From positions 27,146,788-27,210,787 of the forward strand of contig CM039508.1 in assembly GCA_022432975.1 (NCBI GenBank): a DNA stretch of 64,000 nt, written 5' to 3'. The DNA is from Begonia masoniana (Eukaryota; Streptophyta; Magnoliopsida; Cucurbitales; Begoniaceae). Positions 54,400-64,000 of this stretch are shown here, piece after piece. The translations under genes and the position numbers were made by a program. Numbering within the stretch: position 1 is the stretch's first letter; each line of letters opens with the position of its first letter. Under the pieces are notes generated by a model, which was given only the letters and a program-made list of their open reading frames with translations, had not been told where the DNA came from and made no database searches.

Positions 54400-54862
54400 G
54401 TGCGCTAGAAGAAGGCAGAGATGAATCTCCCCTTGCTTGCTGTTGTCGCCAAAAATAGGTCCCCACATATTGCTTCTGCCTGAATTCGGTTGATTGCTGG
54501 AGAATCGGCGCCATCTCTGTGGCAGTGATCGGGCTATTGATTCTCAGGGAAGGGTGGTATCCTGGCGATACCGATTTCTAACCAGGGTCAGTTACCCCCG
54601 GTTGATGTACTCCGGTGCTCGACTGTGACTGAGTCAATTTTGTAAGCATGTACAAAATTGCCTTATGTTGTGCTGTCGACTCTTGCACCCAGGTGTGGAA
54701 TGTGCTCTCCAAGCGATCCTGTTTAAGTTGTAGATCCTGAAAGTTTTGGCCGGTGGTGGCCACCTGAGTGCTGATATTGGACATCACGTTTTGCAATCCT
54801 TGGAGCCCATCGGTGAGCTTCCGCAGGCTCTCTTCGTTCAATTTTGCTCTCGTTTCATCCAT
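54400..54862 (-). pseudogene. GypR gag N-terminus
   Basis: Starts MDETRAKLNEESLRKLTDGL right after the primer site and continues QDLQLKQDRLESTFHTWVQE and HKAILYMLTKLTQ, a coiled-coil-like N-terminus of a chromovirus gag. It stops at 54578; beyond, a Pro-rich 'PPFPENQ' stretch and 'AAFF' remnant are readable to about 54400. The capsid core is deleted. Confidence 0.8.
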
Positions 54863-54876
54863 CTCCGATCGTAGCT

Positions 54877-54888
54877 GTTATGATACCA
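54877..54888 (-). other. GypR primer-binding site
   Basis: Plus-strand GTTATGATACCA; on the minus strand TGGTATCATAAC, a variant of the iMet-type site, one base from the LTR end. Confidence 0.75.
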
Positions 54889-54889
54889 C

Positions 54890-55176
54890 TGTTGTGGAAA
54901 CACCAGGAATCGTCGAAAAGTATTCTGCTCTCTATTCCGAAAAGGTTGTACAAAGAGAAAAAGAAAAGAAAAGAGTAAAACGTAAAAAGGAAAAACAGAC
55001 AAATCAACAACCCCCTTTCACTCTGCATTGTTGCTTGTTATAATGGTGTTCTTCTCTAACGGTTTGACCACGTCATCAACATATTAATTGGGCTTGGGGT
55101 GGCATTTCCTGTTTCTACTGCGCTTGTCTTTTGTAGCCCAACTGTGTAGCCTTTCATGGAGGGCCCTTTCATGACA
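54890..55176 (-). repeat. GypR 5' LTR
   Basis: 287 bp, TGTTGTGGAAACACC to CCTTTCATGACA on the plus strand. It matches the left LTR closely; differences include CATGACAAGTCAAC against CAGACAAATCAAC. The minus-strand sense is TGTCATGAA...CCACAACA. Confidence 0.92.
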
Positions 55177-56480
55177 TCATTCCTAGACCATTGCCGAAGT
55201 TCTGCGGACGTAAATTGGAACCTGTTATATGAAAGAAAAATCCAATTTTTTTTCCTGTTGGAAAATGTATTGATCATGGTTGATGATAGGTTGTTTTCTA
55301 AGTAATTTTGCAAAGATACGATGATCTTTCGTGTTGAAATCGCATTCTCAGTGGTCGGAGGAAGTGTCTGGCCTAAGGTATACACTTCGTTTCTTAACTC
55401 TTTGTTTGGTTCATGAGAAATCGGATTGATGTTTGGATTTTTGGTGTAAATCATGTTTTGATTTTAACTTGGATTGTTGCTATGAGCTCTGAATTCGTCG
55501 GAGGGTAAGGCGTAGTCTGGCGAAGGTTTTGGCAAAAGAATTTCAGACAGCACTGTGAAGACGATGCTGCTTACGTGGGCTAGCTCAGCGACCAGACTCC
55601 TTGTGGACCACGGTTCAGACTCCTTGTGGACCGCAATTCAGGAACGGGTTTGGGCAGTGATCCAACTTTGTTTGGGCCACTGCTAAGATTAGATGGGTTA
55701 AGGTTCATTCCCCATTTGGGCCGAGATTAAGGCTTATTTTGCCCCAAATTGTCATATCTTTACCCAATTAATTAAAGATTATTTTTAAAGGAAAATTTTG
55801 AAATTTAAGATACAAAAATGTAGTCCAAAAATTTATGATTTTATTTTTAATTAGGTGTCAAAGATTTAAATTAAATTTTGGACCCTTGGATGTGGACTTT
55901 GATTTATATTATGTTAAGTTCTAATCGAGGACCAAACTTTTAAAAATGTTTATTTTAATGAAATAGTTAACTATGTCGTGTCTTTAACGCAAAACTCTAA
56001 ACTTGGTCAGAATATTTTTTGTGACTTTTGTGATCGTCAAATATCGTCATATTTATTTTAATTACATAATATGTGATATGCTCAGAGATCGTGAGTGACT
56101 ATATTTTTACTAGATTGTAAGTTGTTAGTTCATTAAAATTGAAAATAAATATTGAAAGTAAAATATGTCCTTATTGAGTTTAGTCAAGTCATCCCAAAGA
56201 CATCCATTTTCAGAATTTAATGAAAAGAATTTCAATTGTCGACACAGAAGTAAACCCGACGTGCAATACTTTTCCTATTATTTGATTTCTCTTATAAACT
56301 TATTTTTATTCAAAAACTTAGATTTTATTAGGAAATTGTAAACTTTTAGTTTATTTAATTTTTATTCGACATATTTATCGTCATATTTATATAACTGCAT
56401 TATCTTATATCATCACAAATTGAACTGTAATTTAAACATTTTGGTTTGGACACGAACTTTTAATTGTCATGTAACTCTTC
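55177..56480. other. Unassigned AT-rich DNA, possible LTR remnant
   Basis: No gene recognised. A short repeat (CAGACTCCTTGTGGACC, two to three times, 55592-55640) is present. The text around 55920-56000 (GAGGACCAAACTTTTAAAA) resembles a word shared by the Tekay LTRs (AGACCAAACTGTTAAAA at 1890), so part of this may be an old Tekay-type LTR. Confidence 0.4.
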
Positions 56481-56544
56481 CTGTAACGCCCCGAAAACCC
56501 ACCCGGGTTCCCGGTGCGCACAAGGACTGCTCTGATACCATAAT
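56481..56544. other. LTR-start-like block and primer site
   Basis: Begins TGTAACGCCCCGAAAACCCA and ends CTGCTCTGATACCATAAT just before the next LTR. The last 12 bases read TGGTATCAGAGC on the minus strand (a perfect iMet-type site). The block also resembles the first 60 bases of the LTR that follows. Confidence 0.65.
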
Positions 56545-57243
56545 TGTAACGCCTCGAGTCAGCACGACCCGGTTCACTACAGGGACTACTCTGAGCTAAA
56601 CGACTCCCTTTGACTACTATCTCATCCACTTAACTACTAATGCAAGGAATTTATTTTAGTTAAACGGACGCAGCGGAATTTAAAGCTAAGTCTCCTGAAG
56701 ACTTCACTCGTGCCACACCTAGTTTCATTAACTCACTAAGTTCTCCTAATCTCATTCGCTTAAACTTCCAACGCTGGGAATACTTTTCCATAAAACTCAC
56801 GCAACAGAATTAAAACTAACCTCCCGAAACTCTCTTATGTCTTACCTAGCTGTCTAGACTCACTAATTTCTCTTAATCCTAACCGTTAAGCGCCACGGCG
56901 TCCTCCCCAAAAATTTTGGCAGAGTAACGCCTAAAAATGGCGCCCCCAAAATGCTAAGTACCTGCATACAAATCAATCCTCAACCAATCCAAAATCTCCA
57001 TAAAATCATCATATCAGCAAGAAAGACTGAACTACTAACTAAAATGAAGAAAATTCACAGTATAGGGTGATACATCAACTTTAACTATGACTATATACAA
57101 CAACTACACAATACTCCCACAAAAACAAAAGAACAAAAAGAAGTCATACTCCCTATCAACACTGTGCCACGGCTCCATGGGTCAGGTCACCCTAACACTA
57201 CCATCAACCGAGGCCCTGGTCGCATGCCACCAACTTCCACCTA

Positions 57244-57248
57244 CTCCT
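57244..57248. repeat. Target-site duplication of the solo LTR, left copy
   Basis: CTCCT, repeated at 59665-59669. Confidence 0.93.
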
Positions 57249-58899
57249 TGTAACACCCGATAATTTCGGCCAGGTGATTTTCTTAACCATTTTAATTGTC
57301 ACCCTTTTATTGACCTTTATAATTTTAAATTTAATGTCAAGACTCATTTATTACATGTTGAGTGAAACTAGGTTGGGTGGCAAGTTTGTAATTAAGAAGG
57401 ATTTTAATTGGTATAAATAGATTATGGGAATCCTTAAACCTCATTAAAACCTCACTGTAGCCGACATTTCCTCTCTCGGCGATTCCTTTCCTACCAGAAC
57501 TCCCTCTCTGCCAACTATTCCTTCGCCGGCGACCGATTCTTCAGTATCCACTTCGACAATCTACGCTTTAGGTAAGACTTTGGCAATGTAGTTACTGGTT
57601 GTTTACATTGAGCTCTGTTTTCTGCTAGAAGCTGGGATTCAGATTCTTCAATGACAGAATAAGGGTAGTAACGTTTATAACTCAAGTTTAGTAATGGCAT
57701 TTCCGATTCGATTCTGAACTTTATAATAACCAACTAGGGATAGTTCTAGACCAAATCTAGTTATTTTGATTCTGGAAATTTAGACTACGCACACAGAGTA
57801 CTCGGCTAATGGACTTGTATATATATAGACGTTAGATTTTAGGGTGACTTTTGATTAGGACTTTTAGGATGTTATTTTAACTCTGTAATGTAAAATGTTT
57901 TAGGTGAAGAAGGTTTGAAGAGAAGTGCTCCATTTTCTAAGGAAACCAGGTAAGTGCGTGTATAGAATTCCCGGCCATTAGGGCCCTACATCACAAGGGT
58001 ACTAGTTAGAAGTTGTTCATGACGCTCGAAAGATATTTGTGCCATTGTTGTTTAGTTTTGATACTCAAGTTTTTAGTATGATCTTCTGATGAATGTATGC
58101 TCTGTTCGGTAGTATGATGAATTAAGTGTACTCATGCCCATGCTTCATGAATATTTCTCAAGTATATGAAAATGTTTAAGTGCATGTTTCTCCTCATGAA
58201 TAAGAAAAAGAATATGAAACTTATGCAACAAGGATTAAGTGAGGGTTGGGGGCGGTTTGGCGTATGTCACTGTCCAAAAGAAGGACCATGAATACGGCCC
58301 GCAAGAGACTATGTACACTCTCACTGTCAACCCCCTTTTTCGGCACAAATCCTCTCTTAATCCATATGATATAGATGATGAACATGAAAACGAAGAACAT
58401 GAACAAGAACAAGTACATGAAAAGACCATGAACATGTGTTTCTCCAAACTGTGCATTCATGCATACATATAGCATTGCACTCCTTACTAAGCATTAGGCT
58501 TATTGTTGAACCTTATGATGTAGGTGAAGAACCATCAAGTGAGGATTCCAAATTCAGTGATGATGTCTAAGGCTGGTTGCAAGATGGTGCTCAGGGTGGC
58601 TGCGTGTGTCTGGAAAGGCGAATAAGACTCTTGGTTACTGCTCTTTTGATTATTAGTAAGAATGTGAGTACTGAAGTTTAAGTAAGATGAAACCTTCTTA
58701 GAGTAATGGATCTCAGAATTTATCTGATATGATTTCTAAGGTTAAAGATGATTAAGGGTATGTAGATTGATCTGTTTCATCCAAGTCTTCCGCTATATGT
58801 ATTTTAAATGAGTCTATAATTCATATTTGTGCAAGTTTATTATAGTCCAGTTGAAGTCTGTAAAGTCAGGATGTCTTGTATCGTAGATGTTTTCAACCG

Positions 58900-59120
58900 G
58901 TTGATGCCGATTATTTCTATCGGCAGATACTAGAAATTTTGTATTCACCGGTAGAAGTCTTCTATCGGATGAGGATTATATATTGCGTGTGATGCACATG
59001 TCAATCGGCCGATGCTGATTAATTATATCAGCAGATGTTAGGAATTTCTAATCCACCGGTAGAAGCCTTCTATCGGATGGTGCTTATTATGTCAAGTGTG
59101 AATCACATGACAACCGGTAG
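58900..59120. repeat. Two-copy repeat of about 107 bp in the solo LTR
   Basis: Two copies with GATGC(C/T)GATTA, ATC(G/A)GCAGAT, CACCGGTAGAAG and CTTCTATCGGATG in the same order. The words match, in reverse, the CATCTGCCGATAG unit of Tekay-2. Confidence 0.8.
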
Positions 59121-59136
59121 ATGTAAATCCTTCAGT

Positions 59137-59288
59137 GATCGGACGATGCGAGTAAAAGTGAATTGTCGTTTCGCGATCGGATGATGTGAGTATAGAAGGT
59201 TTGTTGTCTTGTGATCGGATGATGTGAGTGAAAGTGTTTTGTCGTCTAGTGATCGGATGATGTGTGCAGAGTTGACTTGTCGTTTAGT
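59137..59288. repeat. 38-bp tandem array, four units, in the solo LTR
   Basis: Each unit starts GATCGGATGATGTGAG or a variant and ends TTGTCGT(C/T)TAGT-like; exactly 38 bp each. More scattered GGTAGATGTC/GGGCGATGTC words follow to about 59450. Confidence 0.9.
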
Positions 59289-59664
59289 GACCAGTGGATG
59301 TTCTCTACCGGGCGATGTCTCTGAGCCACGTGAAAAGCTCATGCCCATCGGTAGATGTCTGCTACCGGGCGACGTCTGTTGTTTCACGCAGAGTGCACGT
59401 GTCGATCGGTGGATGTCGTTGATGTTCGCTCCTTCCGATAGCACTGTTCAGCGGCAAATGCTCTATGGATTTCCCCCTCAGCTCAATGTTTAATAAGTTG
59501 TTTGTTTTACAGACGTTGTTCTTAAAACGAGTCTTCACTGCAAATTCGAGGATTTAAAGATAAAGTTTTATCAATGAGAGAAACTTTAAAATCTTTCGTA
59601 ATTTTCTCAGTACAGTCCTATGTCATGTGTAGCAAACCGGGTTAGGAAGAACCGGGGCGTTACA

Positions 59665-59669
59665 CTCCT
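59665..59669. repeat. Target-site duplication of the solo LTR, right copy
   Basis: CTCCT after ...GCGTTACA. Confidence 0.93.
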
Positions 59670-59858
59670 GGTCAGGCTCTCTGTACTCACTCTCCCGCTC
59701 TGCAGTACCTACACCACAGAACACACTATAAGCTCAAAGCTTAGCAAGTAGAGTGGTAAAAATAAACGTGAAGCATGAAAATTGGTTATGCAAATCCTAA
59801 CACATGCATGTCTCTACACACGTTGTCATCACCTCGCCGCATCACATCTCACCGAGGT

Positions 59859-60225
59859 TTGGAATGTGACCGCACCAGGCAGTCAGTCCGTACACCAAAC
59901 TGTTTACCGGCACGTCACCGCTGTCCCGATTCACCCAGGAACGGAGTCCATAAGTCAAACCCAAAACCTCCTATCTCGACTCGAAGTGCAACCGCTCGAG
60001 ATAGTCGGTCGATACACCGCGCTGTCGTCGGCACGTCGCCACTGCTCCAACTCGTTCCTGAAGCAGGGCCCATAGTCAAACCCCAGCCACTGTCCCGACT
60101 CGAAGTGCAACCGTTCGAGACAGTCGGTCGATACACCGCGCTGTCATCGGCACGTCGCCACCGCTCCAGCTTGTCCCGGAACCGGGGCCTATAGTCACAC
60201 TCCAGCCCACTGTCGCCTGTCCACA
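59859..60225. repeat. Tandem array of about 119 bp, three units, in the long LTR
   Basis: Units contain TCGACTCGAAGTGCAACCG, GGTCGATACACCGCGCTGTC and CGGCACGTCGCCACCGCTCC. Units two and three are close; the first (59859-59950) is diverged. Locally GC-rich against the AT-rich surroundings. Confidence 0.88.
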
Positions 60226-60377
60226 CCGTACCTCACCTCCTCTACTCTCCCTCCGTGCTTAAAAACATGCTCAAAACATTTTGCATAGCTTTTAAAACAT
60301 GATGCATGCTGACCATAATCAACTAACTACGACTCCACATACGCATCACATTACAAACGTACCTACGACCCACAACG

Positions 60378-63355
60378 TGCACAAAACTCACAACTAGCAT
60401 ACAACTGACCTACAACCTGCCCAAGACTCACAACCTACGTACAACTGACCCACAACCTGCACAAGACTCACACCTACGTACAACTGACCACAACCTGCAC
60501 AGACTCACAACCTACGTACACTGACCCACAACCTGCACAAGACTCACACCTACGTACAACTGACCACAACCTGCACAGGACTCACAACCTACGTACAATT
60601 GACCCACAACCTGCACAAGACTCACACCTACGTACAACTGACCACAACCTGCACAGGACTCACAACCTACGTACAACTGACCCACACCTGCACAAGACTC
60701 ACACCTACGTACAACTGACCCACAACCTGCACAACACTTACAACCTACGTACACTGACCCACAACCTGCACAACACTTACAACCTACGTACACTGACCCA
60801 CAACCTGCACAGGACTCACAACCTACGTACAATTGACCCACAACCTGCACAACACTTACAACCTACGTACAATTGACCCACAACCTGCACAACACTTACA
60901 ACCTACGTACAATTGACCCACAACCTGCACAGGACTCACAACCTACGTACACTGACCCACAACCTGCACAGGACTCACAACCTACGTACACTGACCCACA
61001 ACCTGCACAGGACTCACAACCTACGTACAACTGACCACAACCTGCACAAGACTCACACCTACGTACAACTGACCACAACCTGCACAAGACTCACAACCTA
61101 CGTACAACTGACCCACACCTGCACAAGACTCACAACCTACACACAACTGGCCCACAACCTGCACAGACTCACAACCTACACACAACTGGCCCACAACTTG
61201 CACAAGACTCACAACCTACGTACAACTGACCACAACCTGCACAGACTCACAACCTACACACAACTGGCCCACAACCTGCACAGACTCACAACCTACGTAC
61301 AATTGACCCACAACCTGCACAGGACTCACAACATACGTACAACTGACCCACAACCTGCACAAGACTCACAACCTACGTACAACTGACCACAACCTGCACA
61401 GGACTCACAACCTACGTACAACTGACCACAACCTGCACAGACTCACAACCTACGTACACTGACCCACAACCTGCACAGACTCACAACCTACGTACAACTG
61501 ACCACAACCTGCACAGACTCACAACCTACACACAACTGGCCCACAACTTGCACAAGACTCACAACCTACGTACAATTGACCCACAACCTGCACAAGACTC
61601 ACAACCTACGTACAACTGACCCACACCTGCACAAGACTCACAACCTACACACAACTGGCCCACAACTTGCACAAGACTCACACCTACGTACAACTGACCA
61701 CAACCTGCACAAGACTCACACCTACGTACAACTGACCCACACCTGCACAAGACTCACAACCTACGTACAATTGACCCACAACCTGCACAGACTCACAACC
61801 TACGTACAATTGACCCACAACCTGCACAGACTCACAACCTACGTACAACTGACCACAACCTGCACAGGACTCACAACCTACGTACAACTGACCACAACCT
61901 GCACAGACTCACAACCTACGTACAACTGACCCACAACCTGCACAACACTTACAACCTACGTACAACTGACCCACACCTGCACAAGACTCACAACCTACGT
62001 ACAACTGACCCACAACCTGCCCAAGACTCACAACCTACGTACAACTGACCCACAACTGCACAAGACTCACACCTACGTACAACTGACCCACACCTGCACA
62101 AGACTCACACCTACGTACAACTGACCACAACCTGCACAAGACTCACAACTACGTACAACTGACCACAACCTGCACAAGACTCACAACCTACGTACAATTG
62201 ACCCACAACCTGCACAGACTCACAACCTACGTACAACTGACCACAACCTGCACAGGACTCACAACCTACGTACAACTGACCACAACCTGCACAGGACTCA
62301 CAACCTACGTACAACTGACCCACAACCTGCACAACACTCACAACCTACGTACAACTGACCCACAACCTGCACAGACTCACAACCTACGTACAACTGACCC
62401 ACAACCTGCACAAGACTCACAACCTACGTACAACTGACCCACAACCTGCACAGGACTCACAACCTACGTACAACTGACCCACAACCTGCACAAGACTCAC
62501 AACCTACGTACAACTGACCCACAACCTGCACAACACTTACAACCTACGTACAATTGACCCACAACCTGCACAAGACTCACAACCTACCCACAATTGACCC
62601 ACAACCTGCACAAGACTCATAACCTACCCACAACTGATCCACAACCTGAACAAGACTCATAACCCCCACACAACTGGCCCACAACCTGCACAAGACTCAC
62701 AACCTACACATAACTTACCCACAACCTGCACAAGGACTCACAACCTACACACAACTGACCCACAACCTGTACAAGACTCACAACTGGCCCACAACTTGCA
62801 CAAGACTCACAACCTACGTACAATTGACCCACAACCTGCACAGACTCACAACCTACACACAACTGACCCACAACTGCACAAGACTCACAACATTACGTAA
62901 ACTGACCATAACCTGCCAGGATCACAACTACGTACAACTGACCCACAACCTGCACAACACTTACAACCTACGTACAATGACCCCACAACTGCACAAGATC
63001 ACAACCTACCCACATATTGACCACAACCTGCACAAGACTCATAACCTACCCACAACTGATCCACAACCTGAACAACACTCATAACCCCCACACAACTGGC
63101 CCACAACCTGCACAAGACTCACAACCTACACATAACTTACCCACAACCTGCACAAGACTCACAACCTACACACAACTGGCCCACAACCTGCACAAGACTC
63201 ACAACTGGCCCACAACTTGCACAAGACTCACAACCTACGTACAACTGACCCACAACCTGTACAAGACTCACAACCTACACACAACTTACCCACAACTTGC
63301 ACAAGACTCACAACCTACCCACAACTGGCTCACAACCTGCACAAGACTCACAACA
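60378..63355. repeat. 40-bp minisatellite, about 75 units
   Basis: Consensus words ACCTACGTACAACTGACCCA and CAACCTGCACAAGACTCACA make a 40-bp unit. Length ranges from about 37 to 42 by one-base gains or losses; towards the right end ACGT changes to ACAC or CCAC. All open frames in it on both strands (THNLHRTHNLRTTDPQ and CAGCGQLYVGCES repeats) follow from the array and are not genes. Confidence 0.97.
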
Positions 63356-64000
63356 GATGTACTACTGTGGTGTAGGCTCTTCTGGGCGACTCTCTAGCAC
63401 TTACACCCACACTACTAATTACCTTGCATCCTAGCTCGCTGAGGATGCTCGGTTCCCTGTCCACCTACGGCTCGACCTACGACAAATATTCAAACTTCAT
63501 TAAAATCAAACTTACATTCACCAATTTACTCTCAAACTACTATATCTAGCCTAACCCAACTAAAGCCTAACTAAACGGGCCACTAATTTGGGTTCGGTAA
63601 AAATCGACCTGAAACTTCAGACGTGCGTAACTTTCGCGTCGGTTATTGGAATCGAACGATTCCAGCGGCCACATACTCCTCTAATAACCTAGTTTAACCT
63701 GCCAAAAGGAAATTTAAAACAAACGACCGCAGCTAGGTCAAAAAATGGCAAAACCTGATTTTGTCCCTTAACCAGAAATTTCCCCCATCTCAGTTTTTCA
63801 TCAATTTTCACTAATTTCCTCACCAATCAACCACCCTCACACCCAATTAGCATAATCTAACAAAATTCTAAGGCTTTAAATAGGAAAAACCGAAGCAACC
63901 AATTTGGAGCCCCTCGATTTTTTGCCCAGACTGAGCTCCTCACGGCTCAACGACCATCGCCGGTCCAAGGGTCGACAAACCCAAGCTAAGGACACCAAAA
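63356..64000 (-). repeat. Tail of the long LTR beyond the array
   Basis: Single-copy sequence with the style of the other Tekay LTRs in their left-strand 3' third (short exon-free AT-rich text, then GAGCCCCTCG... near 63908). No gene recognised; the end of the LTR lies beyond the window. Confidence 0.5.

Larger units (their letters stand above)
57249..59664 (+). repeat. Tekay-type solo LTR
   Basis: TGTAACACCCGATAATTTCG to CCGGGGCGTTACA, 2,416 bp, flanked by CTCCT. It lies opposite in orientation to Tekay-3, sharing the TAGGGCCCTACATCACAAGG segment (reverse at about 31183-31205) and the AGGATTAAGTGAGGGTTGG segment. Solo LTRs form by recombination between the two LTRs of an inserted element. 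It contains no coding gene. Confidence 0.95.
56545..64000 (-). repeat. Very long Tekay-type LTR, running off the window
   Basis: Starts TGTAACGCCTCGAG beside the primer site and has the text order of the other Tekay LTRs. It is interrupted by the solo LTR 57249-59664. Its own sequence is 56545-57248 plus 59670-64000, over 5 kb, of which about 3 kb is the 40-bp array. No TTACA end is seen before 64000. Whether everything to 64000 is one LTR is an inference. Confidence 0.65.

Noticed and set aside
58221..58475. Membrane-like minus frame (LFMYLFLFMFFVFMFIIYII)
   Set aside because: It lies in the solo LTR in a GAACATGAA-rich stretch; the hydrophobic run is a by-product of that repeat on the opposite strand.
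59775..60226. Arg/Ser/Pro-rich frames of 97-139 residues
   Set aside because: They follow the 119-bp tandem repeat in a GC-rich patch of the long LTR and overlap on both strands.
60512..63397. Many open frames with Cys/Gly- or His/Thr-rich repeats (for example CAGCGQLYVGCES, THNLHRTHNLRT)
   Set aside because: They are direct translations of the 40-bp minisatellite on both strands; frames break wherever a unit has an odd length. No start context or domain supports a protein.

Overview
The window is a densely packed, nested block of plant LTR retrotransposons. It holds no intact host gene. Evidence for a flowering plant (probably a eudicot; I cannot go further): Ty3/gypsy chromoviruses of Tekay (Del) type with 2.2-3 kb LTRs, Ty1/copia elements, a Tat/Athila-like gag, two Cassandra TRIM elements with 5S rRNA-derived LTRs, initiator-Met-tRNA-type primer sites (TGGTATCAGAGC-like), and a fragment of the eukaryotic RIO2 kinase gene. 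The mix suggests repeat-rich, probably pericentromeric DNA. Element names used here (Copia-1, Tekay-1, Q, R and so on) are local labels.

Layout. 1-1801 and 11201-12148: Copia-1 (+), split inside RNase H by the complete but dead Tekay-1 (-, 1802-11195, TSD CTTTT). 12880-14270: chromodomain gypsy relic (+). 14632-15480: primer site and LTR relic. 15505-18116 and 27975-28470: gypsy 'Q' copy A (-), split by Tekay-2 (-, 18117-27969, TSD CATTC). 28480-29633: gypsy 'R' copy A 3' end (-), cut by Tekay-3 (-, 29634 to about 33935, 5' truncated). 33940-37249: Q copy B, carrying Cassandra-1 (35390-36207, TSD CATAG). 37250-38796: R copy B, cut by a Tat/Athila-like element (+, 38797-40809). 40810-47569: LTR relics and unassigned AT-rich DNA. 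47570-53027: Copia-2 (+), with Cassandra-2 (47646-48640, TSD TGTAA) in its 5' LTR and no 3' LTR. 53028-55176: a gypsy element (-) whose pol is replaced by an intron-free piece of RIO2 and a short AAA-ATPase-like segment. 56545-64000: a very long LTR (-) holding a solo LTR (57249-59664, TSD CTCCT) and a 3 kb 40-bp minisatellite.

Function and history. None of the elements looks autonomous: they carry stops, frameshifts and catalytic losses (FIDD to FIDV and FIND, YVDD to YVYD, RNase H YCDAS to YCGAS). Tekay-2 has the longest open frames and is probably the youngest full-length copy. Nesting and target-site duplications give relative ages: Copia-1 before Tekay-1; the Q-R composite and its duplication before Tekay-2, Tekay-3 and Cassandra-1; the long LTR before the solo LTR. 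A recurring theme is that each Tekay-type LTR carries its own private short tandem array towards its 3' end. Calls rest on reading translations and motifs by eye; identities and clade names were not computed.
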